Below, in pieces: positions 8,488 through 16,820 of a stretch of DNA of 64,000 bases. Below the pieces are notes generated by a model, which worked only from the letters and a program-made list of their open reading frames with translations, had not been told where the DNA came from and did no database searches. The stretch comes from Ardenticatenaceae bacterium. Lineage in GTDB: Bacteria; Chloroflexota; Anaerolineae; Promineifilales; Promineifilaceae. A program made the position numbers and the translations under genes. Location of the stretch: positions 434,001 to 498,000 of the forward strand of contig JACKBN010000001.1 in the NCBI GenBank assembly GCA_020634565.1. Direction: 5' to 3'. The stretch's first letter is position 1. Each line of letters starts with the position of its first letter.

Positions 8488-9535
8488 ATGTGGGCAACCC
8501 GTCTTGGAGTAAACGCAGCCAGTTTTTGTAGAGAACGGCCGTAATCTCCCCCTCTCCATACCCTCGTTCTTTCAAGCCTGTGCCAATCGCCGCCAAATCC
8601 AGCACCGAATCCAGGCCGGTGGGCAAATCAGCCGCGCCAAACGGGCCGCCGAGGCCACTGCCCAACCCCACATGCGCCGCATCGCCCAACACCTGACAAA
8701 CGTGATCGATGTGGGCCACCACGTGTTCAACGGTAAGCAACTGCTTGGGATCGCCGTGGTGGTGACCGCGCCGCAGCAGCGGATTGTAGGGCGAGATACC
8801 AATCACCCCGCCGCGCTCGCCAAGGCGCTGAATTTGCGTGTCGCTCAGGTGACGCTCGCTGTCTGGCACCAGGGCGCGGGCGTTGCTTTGGGAGGCGATG
8901 ATGGTGCCAGGGTAGCTGTCCAGCAGCTCAGAGAATGCTTTTTCGCTCAGGTGGCTGGCATCGGCGATGAGGCCAAAATCGGCCATGATTTCCAACAGCT
9001 GGTGGCCAGCTTTGGTAAGGCCGACGCGGCTGCCGCGCAAAAAGCCGGAAGCATACGCCGTGTCATCCCAGGCCAACCCAACGATGCGCACGCCGCGCTC
9101 AAACCACATTTCCACCGCTTCTGGCTCGCGAATGGGCTCTGCCCCTTTCAGCAGGGGAACGATGCCGAGGAACGGCCGTTCACCCTCCCAACTTGCCACC
9201 ACTTCTGCCAATTCAGACTGGCCGCGCACCAGTCGAATTGTTTCCGCTTCATCCGCCAGCCGATGGTAACAATCGAGCTGCGCCTGGGCCATCTGCTGGG
9301 CTTGTTCTTGGGTGTGGTAGCCAAATTCGGAGGTTCGTTTGGCGGCAGGCGGGGCAAAAATCGTACCGAGGGCCAGGTCCACGCCCGCTTCAGCCAGAGC
9401 CGGCAGCGTGAGCGTAGCAATACCTGAAGGGTGCCGTCGTTTTTCGCGCGCACGCAAATCAGCAAGGGATTGGTGGTGGGAACGGCCGTTTACCACCGCG
9501 TCATAAGCCAGTTCCAAATGGCCATCAATAATCAT
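8486..9535 (-). CDS. Peptidase M19 (membrane dipeptidase)-like protein with altered metal site
   Basis: 349 residues, normal for M19. The barrel is recognisable from IIDGHLELAYD at the N-terminus, RGVRIVGLAWDDTAYASGF, LIADASHLSEKAF, IIASQSNARALVPDSERHLSD and a C-terminal EGEITAVLYKNWLRLL. Several canonical zinc ligands are changed, however: the usual HxD reads HLE, the bridging Glu of the IEG motif appears as LLKG, the second SHS histidine is Gln (ASQSNA), and GSDFDG reads GSGLGG. One His (SHLS) remains. It may therefore be a non-hydrolytic or differently specific relative. It lies alone, leftward, upstream of the terminator pair. Confidence 0.82.
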   Translation of the reverse strand: MIIDGHLELAYDAVVNGRSHHQSLADLRAREKRRHPSGIATLTLPALAEAGVDLALGTIFAPPAAKRTSEFGYHTQEQAQQMAQAQLDCYHRLADEAETIRLVRGQSELAEVVASWEGERPFLGIVPLLKGAEPIREPEAVEMWFERGVRIVGLAWDDTAYASGFLRGSRVGLTKAGHQLLEIMADFGLIADASHLSEKAFSELLDSYPGTIIASQSNARALVPDSERHLSDTQIQRLGERGGVIGISPYNPLLRRGHHHGDPKQLLTVEHVVAHIDHVCQVLGDAAHVGLGSGLGGPFGAADLPTGLDSVLDLAAIGTGLKERGYGEGEITAVLYKNWLRLLQDGLPT

Positions 9536-9540
9536 ATTTT

Positions 9541-9622
9541 TCCACAGATTACGCAGATTTCACAGATTATTTTATTTTCTCTGTGACACTCTGTGTCTCC
9601 TCTGCGAAACTCTGTGTTCCGC
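9541..9622. repeat. CACAGAT/CTCTGTG-type intergenic repeat
   Basis: Words CACAGATT and GCAGATTT are followed by the inverted series CTCTGTG, CTCTGTG, CTCTGCG, CTCTGTG at roughly 10-base steps. It fills almost the whole gap between the nfo stop and the M19-like start. Confidence 0.75.
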
Positions 9623-9625
9623 TTT

Positions 9626-10498
9626 TTACTCTATCAAATCGCGCAACGTTTTGAGATTCACCGGGTCCATCTCAATTTCGTTGCCGTCGTCATCTTCTTC
9701 CGTTTTCGGCGTTTCCAGATGGGCGGGATGGTCGGCCCAGCGCGGGTCGTTGACGAAGTTAGCAAAGCCAGACTTGCCAATGAAGCCCTCACCGATGTGC
9801 TCATGCCGGTCTTTGTTGGAACCTAGCTCGTGCTTGCTGTCGTTCAGGTGGAAACATTTGATCTTGTCCAGACCAATCGCCTCGTCGAAGGCAGCCATCG
9901 TCTCGGCATACGTTTCCGGGGTGCGGATGTCGTACCCAGCGGCAAAAACGTGGCAGGTGTCGAAGCAAACGCCCAGCCGGTCATGATCGCCAACTTCATT
10001 GAGGATGGTAGCCAACTGCTCAAAGCTGTGGCCCAGATTGGTGCCTTGCCCGGCCATCGTTTCGACGCATACCGTCACGTTGGGGCTGGATTCGGCCGTT
10101 TCTTGCAGCAGTCGTTTTAGCCCCTTGGCAATCCGCGCCATGCCCGCCTCAGCATCGCTGCTCACAAACGAGCCAGGATGGAAAGTGATGAATGGAATAT
10201 CGAAAGCCGCGGCCCGCTCCACCTCATCTTTGAGCGCCTGATACGATTTTTCCCAAAGTTCATCATCTGGGGAGGCGATGTTGATCAGGTAGCTGGCATG
10301 GACAGCCACGGGATGGATGTGAGGGTATTTTTCGGCCGCTTTACGGTACTGGGCCACATCTTTGTCGGTGATGGGTTTGGCATTCCACTGCCGGTTGCTT
10401 TTGGTAAAGACCAGCATGGAATCACAGCCAGCCTCATCGCCGCGGGCAAACGCTTTAAACAAGCCACCCGCAGCGCTCATGTGTGCGCCTAATCGCAT
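9626..10498 (-). CDS. nfo: Deoxyribonuclease IV (AP endonuclease)
   Basis: 290 residues, typical length. The xylose-isomerase-type TIM barrel starts MRLGAHMSAAGG and contains the zinc-ligand motifs of endonuclease IV: VAVHASYLINIASP, FITFHPGS, VTVCVETMAGQGTNLG, LGVCFDTCHVFAAGYD, CFHLNDSKHELGSNKDRHEHIGEG. It would cleave 5' to abasic sites in base-excision repair in the cytoplasm. It is leftward and flanked on both sides by CACAGAG-type repeats, so probably a single-gene unit. The start is firm because the motif MRLGAHMS is the conserved N-terminus. Confidence 0.95.
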   Translation of the reverse strand: MRLGAHMSAAGGLFKAFARGDEAGCDSMLVFTKSNRQWNAKPITDKDVAQYRKAAEKYPHIHPVAVHASYLINIASPDDELWEKSYQALKDEVERAAAFDIPFITFHPGSFVSSDAEAGMARIAKGLKRLLQETAESSPNVTVCVETMAGQGTNLGHSFEQLATILNEVGDHDRLGVCFDTCHVFAAGYDIRTPETYAETMAAFDEAIGLDKIKCFHLNDSKHELGSNKDRHEHIGEGFIGKSGFANFVNDPRWADHPAHLETPKTEEDDDGNEIEMDPVNLKTLRDLIE

Positions 10499-10524
10499 AA
10501 ACTATCTCTCCTTACAAGGATTTA

Positions 10525-10606
10525 ACCGCAGAGCCGCGAAGGACGCTGAGCTTTTTTAATTTCTCTGTGAAACTCTGTGTCTACTCTGCGCAACTCTGTG
10601 TAACTG
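10525..10606. repeat. CGCAGAG/CTCTGTG-type intergenic repeat
   Basis: CGCAGAGCCGCGAAG is followed by CTCTGTGAAA, CTCTGTGTCTA, CTCTGCGCAA, CTCTGTGTAA: a decamer-like inverted array between the nfo start and the end of the downstream small gene. Confidence 0.75.
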
Positions 10607-10616
10607 CTTTTCTCTT

Positions 10617-10841
10617 CTAGAAATCGTATGTTTCGTCGCGGGGGGCGCTGAAAAAGCCGATGGTTTCGTTGCCATCTAGCGAGTACACGCCGTCGCCCAC
10701 CACGCGCCAGATGCGGTTGCCAGCCATATCTTCAATAAAGCCGTCCTTCAGTTGGCCGGTTACTTCATCGTCTAGCGTGTAAAGCGTACCTTCTTGCAGA
10801 TAGGCAAACTGTTCCCCTTTACGATCGATTAAACCACGCAT
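10617..10841 (-). CDS. Small hypothetical beta-rich protein
   Basis: 74 residues with four similar short strands: LIDRKGEQFAYLQEGTLYTL, VTGQLKDGFIEDMAGNRIWRV and DGVYSLDGNETIGF, the repeating pattern of a small beta-flower or propeller-like unit. No signal peptide. It starts one base after the stop of the LysM gene upstream, so the two are co-transcribed. The function is not recognised. Confidence 0.7.
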   Translation of the reverse strand: MRGLIDRKGEQFAYLQEGTLYTLDDEVTGQLKDGFIEDMAGNRIWRVVGDGVYSLDGNETIGFFSAPRDETYDF

Positions 10842-10842
10842 C

Positions 10843-11601
10843 TTACGGCACCTCGTAGGTGACGCGAACAGCCCCGGTGCTATCTTGCAGCGTCACGGTT
10901 TCACCGGACGTCCAAATGGCTTCGCTAAGCCCCCAGAAAAGAGCGGTGGGGTTGTTCGGCCCGCTGGTGGTGTTGAGACGCAAATCGGACCCGGCAAAAA
11001 GGGTGACCTGACCAAAATCGTATTCGTGGCCATCTTCGTCCAGCAGCGTCCAGTTTTGCAGGGCAATGGGAGCATCGCCGCTGTTGGTGAGCAGCACCGC
11101 TTCATCAGCCAGCTGATCGGGCGCGATAACGGCCGTAATTTCCACCACTGCCTCCCCCGACCCCACCGGCTCTGTGGCAATCGGCGTGGGCAGGGAAGCT
11201 TCTTCGGGAACGGCCGTATCCTCTGGCACCGGCGTCGAAATGCCACCCACCGGAATGACCAACTGCTGCCCCACGGAAATAATGTTCGGGTTGGTCAAAC
11301 CATTCTCGGCCATGATGTCGTCAACGGTCACATCGTACAGTTGGCTGATGGTGCCCAGCGTGTCGCCAGCCTGCACGATGTGAATCGGCGGGCCGCTGTC
11401 CGGCTCAGGCGTGTTGGTGGGGGCAATTTCCGGTTGGGGAACGGCCGTATTTTGCAAAGCAGCAGGCGTGATGGTAGTGGGGATAGAAACGGCCGTTTCC
11501 GAGCCATCTCGGTTATCCCACCAATATAAAATGGCCAGGACCACCACCGTGGATACCACAACATTGAGCAACAAAAACGGAATCATCTTACGTGCCGACA
11601 T
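10843..11601 (-). CDS. Membrane-anchored LysM and lamin-tail domain protein
   Basis: 252 residues. One N-terminal membrane segment (FLLLNVVVSTVVVLAILYWW) leaves the rest outside. A Thr/Pro-rich spacer leads to a LysM domain (HIVQAGDTLGTISQLYDVTVD to QQLVIPV, residues about 75-120), which usually binds peptidoglycan. A second spacer leads to a lamin-tail (LTD) beta-sandwich (AVLLTNSGDAPIALQNWTL, GSDLRLNTTSGP). Five ACGGCCGT copies fall in or near its spacers, giving TAV tripeptides. Likely a wall-binding surface protein; the following 74-residue gene is its operon partner. Confidence 0.85.
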   Translation of the reverse strand: MSARKMIPFLLLNVVVSTVVVLAILYWWDNRDGSETAVSIPTTITPAALQNTAVPQPEIAPTNTPEPDSGPPIHIVQAGDTLGTISQLYDVTVDDIMAENGLTNPNIISVGQQLVIPVGGISTPVPEDTAVPEEASLPTPIATEPVGSGEAVVEITAVIAPDQLADEAVLLTNSGDAPIALQNWTLLDEDGHEYDFGQVTLFAGSDLRLNTTSGPNNPTALFWGLSEAIWTSGETVTLQDSTGAVRVTYEVP

Positions 11602-11808
11602 GCCATTCTCCTCATTTGTTGTTATTGTACATCACTGCCAAAGCCACACCAAAATCGCTAATCCAGTTGAAGAAAGTCCAAAATCAGGGAAAATAGCGTT
11701 TGACTAGTCCAAGAAGCTTCAGAGTAAAATAGGCATACGTAGAAATGAGACAATCCTTCCAATTCCTCTGTGTACTCTGTAGCCAATATTCACGACAAAG
11801 GCCGTGTG

Positions 11809-13254
11809 ATGTCTGAGAAATTAAAGATTCTGTTCCTGAGCGCCGAAGTCGCGCCCTTCGCCAAAACGGGCGGATTGGGCGATGTCGGCGGTTCGCTGCC
11901 CAAAGCCCTGTACGACATGGGCCACGACGTGCGCGTGGTGATGCCCGCTTACCAAAAAATCGAGGCGGGTTATCCCGGCGTGACCCCTATGCCCGGTGCG
12001 CTCACGGTGCCCACCGGCGTGGGCCAGCTCACCGCAGGCGTTTTTCAAGGGAAGCTGCCCAACAGCGAAGTGCCCATCTACTTTATTGCCGAGGGCAGCC
12101 TGTTCAACCGCCCCAGCCTGTACGGCTACGGCGACGATGCCTACCGCTTTGCCTTTTTCAGCCGCGCAGCGCTGGAGCTAACCATCGCGCTAGACTGGAA
12201 ACCCGATGTGGTTCACGCGCACGACTGGCACACGGCGCCCGCCCTGACCTGGCTCGCCACGGCTGGGCAAGGATACGAACATTTTCGCGGCATCGCTACC
12301 GTCTTTACCATTCACAATCTGGCGCACCAGGGCAAAACAAGCTGGCACATTTTTGATTACATGGGCATCCAAACCCATTCGCTGGCTGAAGAAGGGTATA
12401 ACGAAGTCAACTTCATGGCGCGGGGCATTTATCACGCCACCATGGTCAACACCGTCAGCCCCACCTACGCGCAGGAGATTATGACGCCCGCTGGCGGCGC
12501 GGGCATGGACGGCCTGCTGCGGCACCGTGAGTTTGATGTGCATGGCATTTTGAATGGGTTGGATTATGAAGAATGGGATCCGTCGGCAGACGGCCGTTTA
12601 GCCTCCCCCTTCGACGCCGAACATTTAGAAAACCGTCTCCACAACCGCCGCGCCCTCCAGTCACGGGCCAACCTGCCCCAGCGAGACAACATTCCGCTCA
12701 TCGCCATGGTCTCCCGGCTGGATTGGCAAAAAGGGCTAGACATTACCGGGCATGTCATTCACCTGCTCATGAACGGTCTGTCAGGCGATGCCCAATTCAT
12801 CGTGCTGGGCACTGGCGATCCCGCCTACGAAGAGATGTTTGCCCGCTTGGCTTCTTACCATCCGCAAAAAATGACCGCCTACCTGAGCTACGACGCCAAC
12901 TTTGCCCCGCTCATCTACGCGGGCAGTGACATGTTCATCATGCCCTCGCTGTTTGAGCCGTGTGGCCTGGGGCAGCTCATTGCCATGCGCTACGGCAGCG
13001 TGCCCGTGGTGCGCTCTACCGGCGGTCTGGTGGACACCGTGCAAGATGGCGAAACCGGCTTCCGCTTCAACGACTACAACGCCGACGCCTTCTGGCAGGC
13101 GCTCCAGCGGGCCATCTACGTGTACAATGTAGACAAGCCGCGCTGGCACACCATCCAGCAAAATGGCATGACGGCCGATTTCTCCTGGCAGCGCTCCGCC
13201 ACTGGATACGAACAGCTTTATGAATGGGCCATTGCCCGCACAATACACGGGTAA
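11809..13254 (+). CDS. glgA: Glycogen (starch) synthase
   Basis: 481 residues from the ATG at 11809 (MSEKLKILFLSAEVAPFAKT), preferred over an upstream in-frame start at 11770 because the GT5 N-terminus begins here. The glucosyl-donor motif KTGGLGDVGG (K19) is intact. HAHDWHTA, VFTIHNLAHQG, and the C-terminal SLFEPCGLGQLIAMRYGSVPVVRSTGGL with FEPCG acid are all present. It transfers glucose from ADP-glucose to alpha-1,4-glucan. The malQ gene follows on the same strand. Its stop codon TAA lies inside the first unit of the repeat array that begins at 13251. Confidence 0.95.
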   Translation: MSEKLKILFLSAEVAPFAKTGGLGDVGGSLPKALYDMGHDVRVVMPAYQKIEAGYPGVTPMPGALTVPTGVGQLTAGVFQGKLPNSEVPIYFIAEGSLFNRPSLYGYGDDAYRFAFFSRAALELTIALDWKPDVVHAHDWHTAPALTWLATAGQGYEHFRGIATVFTIHNLAHQGKTSWHIFDYMGIQTHSLAEEGYNEVNFMARGIYHATMVNTVSPTYAQEIMTPAGGAGMDGLLRHREFDVHGILNGLDYEEWDPSADGRLASPFDAEHLENRLHNRRALQSRANLPQRDNIPLIAMVSRLDWQKGLDITGHVIHLLMNGLSGDAQFIVLGTGDPAYEEMFARLASYHPQKMTAYLSYDANFAPLIYAGSDMFIMPSLFEPCGLGQLIAMRYGSVPVVRSTGGLVDTVQDGETGFRFNDYNADAFWQALQRAIYVYNVDKPRWHTIQQNGMTADFSWQRSATGYEQLYEWAIARTIHG

Positions 13255-13317
13255 TTGAGTAATTAGTAACTAGTAATTAGTAATTACCCAATTACCAATT
13301 ACTAATTACGGCTTACT
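13251..13317. repeat. Inverted TAATTAG/CTAATTA 7-8-bp word array
   Basis: TAATT recurs at steps of 8,7,7,7 bases, then the inverse words CCAATTAC, CAATTACT, AATTACGG follow, so the array can fold on itself. It begins within the glgA stop codon and fills most of the gap to malQ. Confidence 0.8.
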
Positions 13318-13365
13318 AATCACATTCCCACAAAACCAAAATTTCTTGAATAAAAGGTTCTCACT

Positions 13366-14886
13366 ATGCGTTTTGAACGTGCCGCAGGCATACTCCTTCA
13401 CCCCACCAGCTTTCCCGGTCGCTATGGCATTGGCGATTTTGGCGACGCCGCTTACCAATTTGTAGACTTTCTGGTCGCCAGCAAGCAGTCGCTGTGGCAA
13501 ATTTTGCCGCTCGGCCCCACCGGGTACGGCGACTCGCCCTACCAGGCTTTTTCTGCCTTTGCCGGGAATCCACTGCTGATCAGCCCAGATCGGTTGGTGC
13601 GCGAGGGGTATTTGCCGGAAACGGCCGTACAAAACATCCCCGCCTTCCCCCAACACGCCGTCGATTTTGGCCCCGTCATCGAATACAAAACGGCGCTCTT
13701 ACAGCAAGCCCACGAACATTTCCTGGCGCACGGTTCCGACGCACAGAAAGCGGCCTATCAGCAGTTTTGCACCGAACAAAGCAGTTGGCTCGATGATTTC
13801 GCCCTGTTCATGGCCCTAAAAAATCATCATGTGGACCACGAAGGCGGCGTCTGGAACACCTGGCCACGCGAGATTGCCCTGCGTGAGCCAGAAGCAATGG
13901 CTAGCTGGGGCGAGAAGCTGGCCACGGAAGTCGATCGGCACAAATTTTTGCAGTTCCTCTTCTTTCAGCAGTGGCTCAGCCTGAAGACGTACGCCAACGA
14001 GCGTGGCATCCAGATTGTGGGCGATATTCCCATCTTTGTGGCGTTCGACAGCGCCGACGTGTGGGCCAATCCCGGCCTGTTTTACCTGGACGAAACGGGC
14101 GGCCCGACGGTCATCGCGGGCGTGCCGCCGGACTATTTTAGCGAGACGGGCCAGCGCTGGGGCAATCCGCTCTACCGCTGGGACAAAATGGCCGACAACG
14201 GCTACGTTTGGTGGGCGGCGCGTCTGCAAATGTGCTTCACCCAGGCAGATATTGTGCGCATTGATCATTTTCGCGGCTTTGATGCGTACTGGGAAATTCC
14301 GGCGGATGAGCCAACGGCCGTTATCGGTCGCTGGGTTAAGGGGCCGGGCAAAGCGTTCTTCCAGGCAATGCGGGATCAGCTGGGCGAGCTGCCGCTCATC
14401 GCCGAAGATTTGGGCGTCATCACCCCCGATGTGGTCGCCCTGCGCGACGCCTTCGACTTCCCCGGCATGAAGATTTTGCAATTTGCCTTTGGCGGCGAGC
14501 GCAACAGCAACTTCCTGCCTCACACCTTCGACAAAAATTCCGTCGTTTACACCGGCACCCACGACAACGAAACGGTGCTGGGCTGGTATCGCAACGCCAC
14601 CGAGGCGGAGCGGGACCACATCCGCCGCTACATGCAAATCAGCGGGCAGCACATTTCCTGGGACATGACCCGCTTGGCGTATGCGTCGGTGTCGAATACG
14701 GCCGTTGCTACCCTGCAAGACCTCATGGGGCTGGGCAACGAAGCGCGGATGAACTTCCCCGGCAAGGTCGGCGGCTACTGGCGCTGGCGCTACCTGCCGC
14801 ACATGCTCACCCAGGACATTGCGCAACGGTTGGGGGATATGACGGAATTATACGGCCGTGTGCCGCTGAGTGAAGAAGGTAATTGA
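13366..14886 (+). CDS. malQ: 4-alpha-glucanotransferase (amylomaltase)
   Basis: 506 residues, GH77 length. N-terminus RAAGILLHPTSFPGRYGIGDFG and SLWQILPLGPTGYGDSPYQ are family hallmarks. Catalytic residues: nucleophile Asp in IVRIDHFRGF, acid/base Glu in PLIAEDLGVIT, and the transition-state Asp in YTGTHDNETVLGW. It disproportionates alpha-1,4-glucans and pairs with the glycogen synthase just upstream in storage-polysaccharide turnover. The last codons (Gly-Asn-stop) are already part of the downstream TAATTGAG array. Confidence 0.95.
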   Translation: MRFERAAGILLHPTSFPGRYGIGDFGDAAYQFVDFLVASKQSLWQILPLGPTGYGDSPYQAFSAFAGNPLLISPDRLVREGYLPETAVQNIPAFPQHAVDFGPVIEYKTALLQQAHEHFLAHGSDAQKAAYQQFCTEQSSWLDDFALFMALKNHHVDHEGGVWNTWPREIALREPEAMASWGEKLATEVDRHKFLQFLFFQQWLSLKTYANERGIQIVGDIPIFVAFDSADVWANPGLFYLDETGGPTVIAGVPPDYFSETGQRWGNPLYRWDKMADNGYVWWAARLQMCFTQADIVRIDHFRGFDAYWEIPADEPTAVIGRWVKGPGKAFFQAMRDQLGELPLIAEDLGVITPDVVALRDAFDFPGMKILQFAFGGERNSNFLPHTFDKNSVVYTGTHDNETVLGWYRNATEAERDHIRRYMQISGQHISWDMTRLAYASVSNTAVATLQDLMGLGNEARMNFPGKVGGYWRWRYLPHMLTQDIAQRLGDMTELYGRVPLSEEGN

Positions 14887-14918
14887 GTAATGGGGTAATT
14901 GAGTAATTACCCCATTCA
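14879..14918. repeat. Inverted TAATTGAG word array at the malQ stop
   Basis: Words TAATTGAG, TAATGGGG, TAATTGAG, TAATTACC and the inverse CCCATT. The array supplies the malQ stop codon TGA (14884-14886). The following stretch to 15078 holds an ACGGCCGT copy at 14941-14948 and no gene. Confidence 0.7.
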
Positions 14919-15078
14919 AAATTAGCGATTTGCGGTGGGAAACGGCCGTTTGCTGGCAAACAGTTGCCTTTTCCTTCACGATCTATTGCTGTGAAGAAAG
15001 CGGCGAGGCGAGACGCCTGCCACAGCACAATATGAAGACCCTCTCGGAGCTGGTTTTGGTTTCTCCAACAACTACTTA

Positions 15079-15570
15079 TTACTGAGGGAATCCCCCGTGT
15101 TTTTTAACAGCTTCTATTTCCCACCGGTATCTCTTTCTCACATCAATTGCCCAATCTTCCAGTTCAGCTACGGTTTGAGTTCTCTTTTTCCACTCACTGT
15201 ATCCCATGCTTTCCACATCCTGCCGCAACCAGGGCATGATGTCTCCATGATTTTCTTTCAGCCAACGATACCATTGCGGTGTTAAAAATTTTGGTTGAAT
15301 AAAATTGAACACCATACCAAGAAATCCAAACGCCAAAGAAAAATAAGTTAGTACTAATCCAACCTCGTCGGTTACTATCAAGCCAAATGCAAAAGCCCAA
15401 ATTATTGCCATTATCCCCATCGGAATTGAAGCATAATTGATTCCACCAGAATAATACATTGGGAAAATATAAGTTAGCCTACGATAACCCAGTTTACCGC
15501 TGATACCAAGGTAGACTGAATATATTCCAGCTCCAAATAATATCCAGAACATATACGACGGTGTTCTCAT
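15079..15570 (-). CDS. Hypothetical integral membrane protein
   Basis: 163 residues, unrecognised. Hydrophobic segments are MFWILFGAGIYSVYLGI, the region around IPMGIMAIIWAFAFGLIV, and VLTYFSLAFGFLGMVFNFI. A hydrophilic, Trp- and charge-rich C-terminal third (WYRWLKENHGD, MGYSEWKKRTQTVAEL) would be cytoplasmic. The gene is noticeably more AT-rich than its neighbours and contains no ACGGCCGT, which could mean recent acquisition. It stands alone, leftward. Confidence 0.75.
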   Translation of the reverse strand: MRTPSYMFWILFGAGIYSVYLGISGKLGYRRLTYIFPMYYSGGINYASIPMGIMAIIWAFAFGLIVTDEVGLVLTYFSLAFGFLGMVFNFIQPKFLTPQWYRWLKENHGDIMPWLRQDVESMGYSEWKKRTQTVAELEDWAIDVRKRYRWEIEAVKKHGGFPQ

Positions 15571-15838
15571 TTAATCACCTCTGTCAAGATTTAAGGGTAA
15601 CAAATTTCGATCATTTAGTTACAAAAATTGACCCTGCTACGGTGCGGTCTTCGGCCAGCGCAAAACCTCACCTGGCTGCGGCATGGCGTCCCGCCGCGCC
15701 GCCTAGTTTGTCTTGCTGGATTTTTGCATTTTAGCATATGCTGGGTGGGAAACGGCCGTTTCTCCCAAAGCAACTGCGTCATACAAGATTGTTTGCCGTA
15801 CAAATTTATGCTAAACTGCACGTCAAAGGAGTTTGGCT
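15571..15838. other. Intergenic region before the toxin-antitoxin pair
   Basis: Contains the 14-bp palindrome GAAACGGCCGTTTC at 15749-15762 and a GC-rich stretch at 15640-15705 without a supportable frame. Promoters for the leftward membrane protein and the rightward toxin-antitoxin operon should lie here but none is clear. Confidence 0.4.
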
Positions 15839-16087
15839 ATGACAACGCAAGAAAAAACAAAATTAACCCTCCGGCTAAACAAACGTCTGATTGAGCAAGC
15901 CAAAGCGTATGCTGCCAAGCACAATCTCTCTGTTTCCGAATTGGTAGAAACCTATTTTCTCAATCTGGAAGAGACTGATAGCGAAGCGCACACCTTTCTT
16001 GTGCGCCAGCTAACCGGCATTTTGCCCGAATCGATTGATGTAGAATCCGCTTACGACGATTATCTGGCTGATAAATATGGCGGCTAA
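15839..16087 (+). CDS. Ribbon-helix-helix-type antitoxin (DUF6364-like)
   Basis: 82 residues from ATG 15839, placed 7 bases after AAAGGAG. The N-terminal half KTKLTLRLNKRLIEQAKAYA followed by HNLSVSELVETYF has the strand-helix-helix pattern of MetJ/Arc-type antitoxins that bind their own operator. The acidic C-terminus (ESIDVESAYDDYLADKYGG) would wrap the toxin. It overlaps the PIN toxin gene by 11 bases, the usual coupled layout, so the pair is probably autoregulated. Confidence 0.85.
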   Translation: MTTQEKTKLTLRLNKRLIEQAKAYAAKHNLSVSELVETYFLNLEETDSEAHTFLVRQLTGILPESIDVESAYDDYLADKYGG

Positions 16088-16499
16088 ACCGATCATTCTG
16101 GTGGACCTGAATGTCATCCTCGATGTGGTGCAGCACCGCCAACCTTTTTACGAAGAGTCGGCCCGCGTGCTAGATGCGGTGGTGCGCGGAGAAGCCGTGG
16201 GCTGGGTTGCGGCGCACAGCATTACGACCCTGTTCTACGTTATTAACCGCGTACGTAATCGAGAAACGGCCGTTGCCACCCTTACCAGTTTGCTAGACAT
16301 CTTCATCATTGCGCCCGTAGATGATGCGATCATTCGCAAAGCACTGGCGTGGGGTTGGGCAGATTTCGAAGATGCCGTTCAGATGGCGGCCGCTGTCCAC
16401 ATTGGAGCTAATTACCTCGTCACACGCAATCCGCGCGATTTTCAAACTGGTATCATCCCCGTCATTCAGCCGGCTGCGTTTCTGACTTTGCTCCAGTAA
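16077..16499 (+). CDS. PIN-domain toxin (ribonuclease)
   Basis: 140 residues. PIN acidic residues are visible: Asp in ILVDLNVILDVV, a mid-protein acidic pair, and Asp in WADFEDAVQMAAA with the closing VTRNPRDFQ. Such toxins cleave RNA (often tRNA) with bound Mg or Mn unless held by the antitoxin encoded immediately upstream. ACGGCCGT within the frame gives RETAVATL. Confidence 0.9.
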   Translation: MAAKPIILVDLNVILDVVQHRQPFYEESARVLDAVVRGEAVGWVAAHSITTLFYVINRVRNRETAVATLTSLLDIFIIAPVDDAIIRKALAWGWADFEDAVQMAAAVHIGANYLVTRNPRDFQTGIIPVIQPAAFLTLLQ

Positions 16500-16820
16500 T
16501 AAACAAACGAAGCGCGAAAGTACTAACAAGAAATCACCCCATTACCTCACCTCCCCATCCTCCCCCTCCAAAAGTTTTTCTTATGACACAACGCATTATG
16601 CTTTTTTTATCCTGATCGTGTGACAGTTGTCACTCATTATGCCACCCATAAGAAATTACAATGCTAATCAGATCTTGTGAAATAATGCGCAATTAGCAAG
16701 CCACCATAGACGCACTCGTTCGACAAAAGCACATTGCCAATTCTGGGGAGCAAAGCAAACTGTATTTGCCTTGTTCCTGGTTGGCTGTGCTTTTTTATTT
16801 CTTGCTTCCGGAGGATGAAA
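16500..16820. other. Leader region of the acyl-CoA dehydrogenase / megasynthase cluster
   Basis: 321 bases without a gene. It carries a 14-bp palindrome at 16620-16633, AT-rich promoter-like sequence (CTTTTTTTATCC near 16600), and a strong ribosome site GGAGG at 16810-16814. No ACGGCCGT or word array is present, unusual for an intergenic stretch here. Confidence 0.5.
16620..16633. promoter_or_regulatory. Candidate operator GTGACA-N2-TGTCAC
   Basis: Perfect inverted repeat GTGACAGTTGTCAC in the leader of the acyl-CoA dehydrogenase/megasynthase cluster. Its size suits a dimeric repressor. A related TGACA-N5-TGTCA is present at 32301-32315. No regulator gene is adjacent, so the assignment is tentative. 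Confidence 0.35.

Noticed and set aside
13816..14826. 336-codon open frame antisense to malQ
   Set aside because: Shadow of a confidently assigned gene on the other strand.
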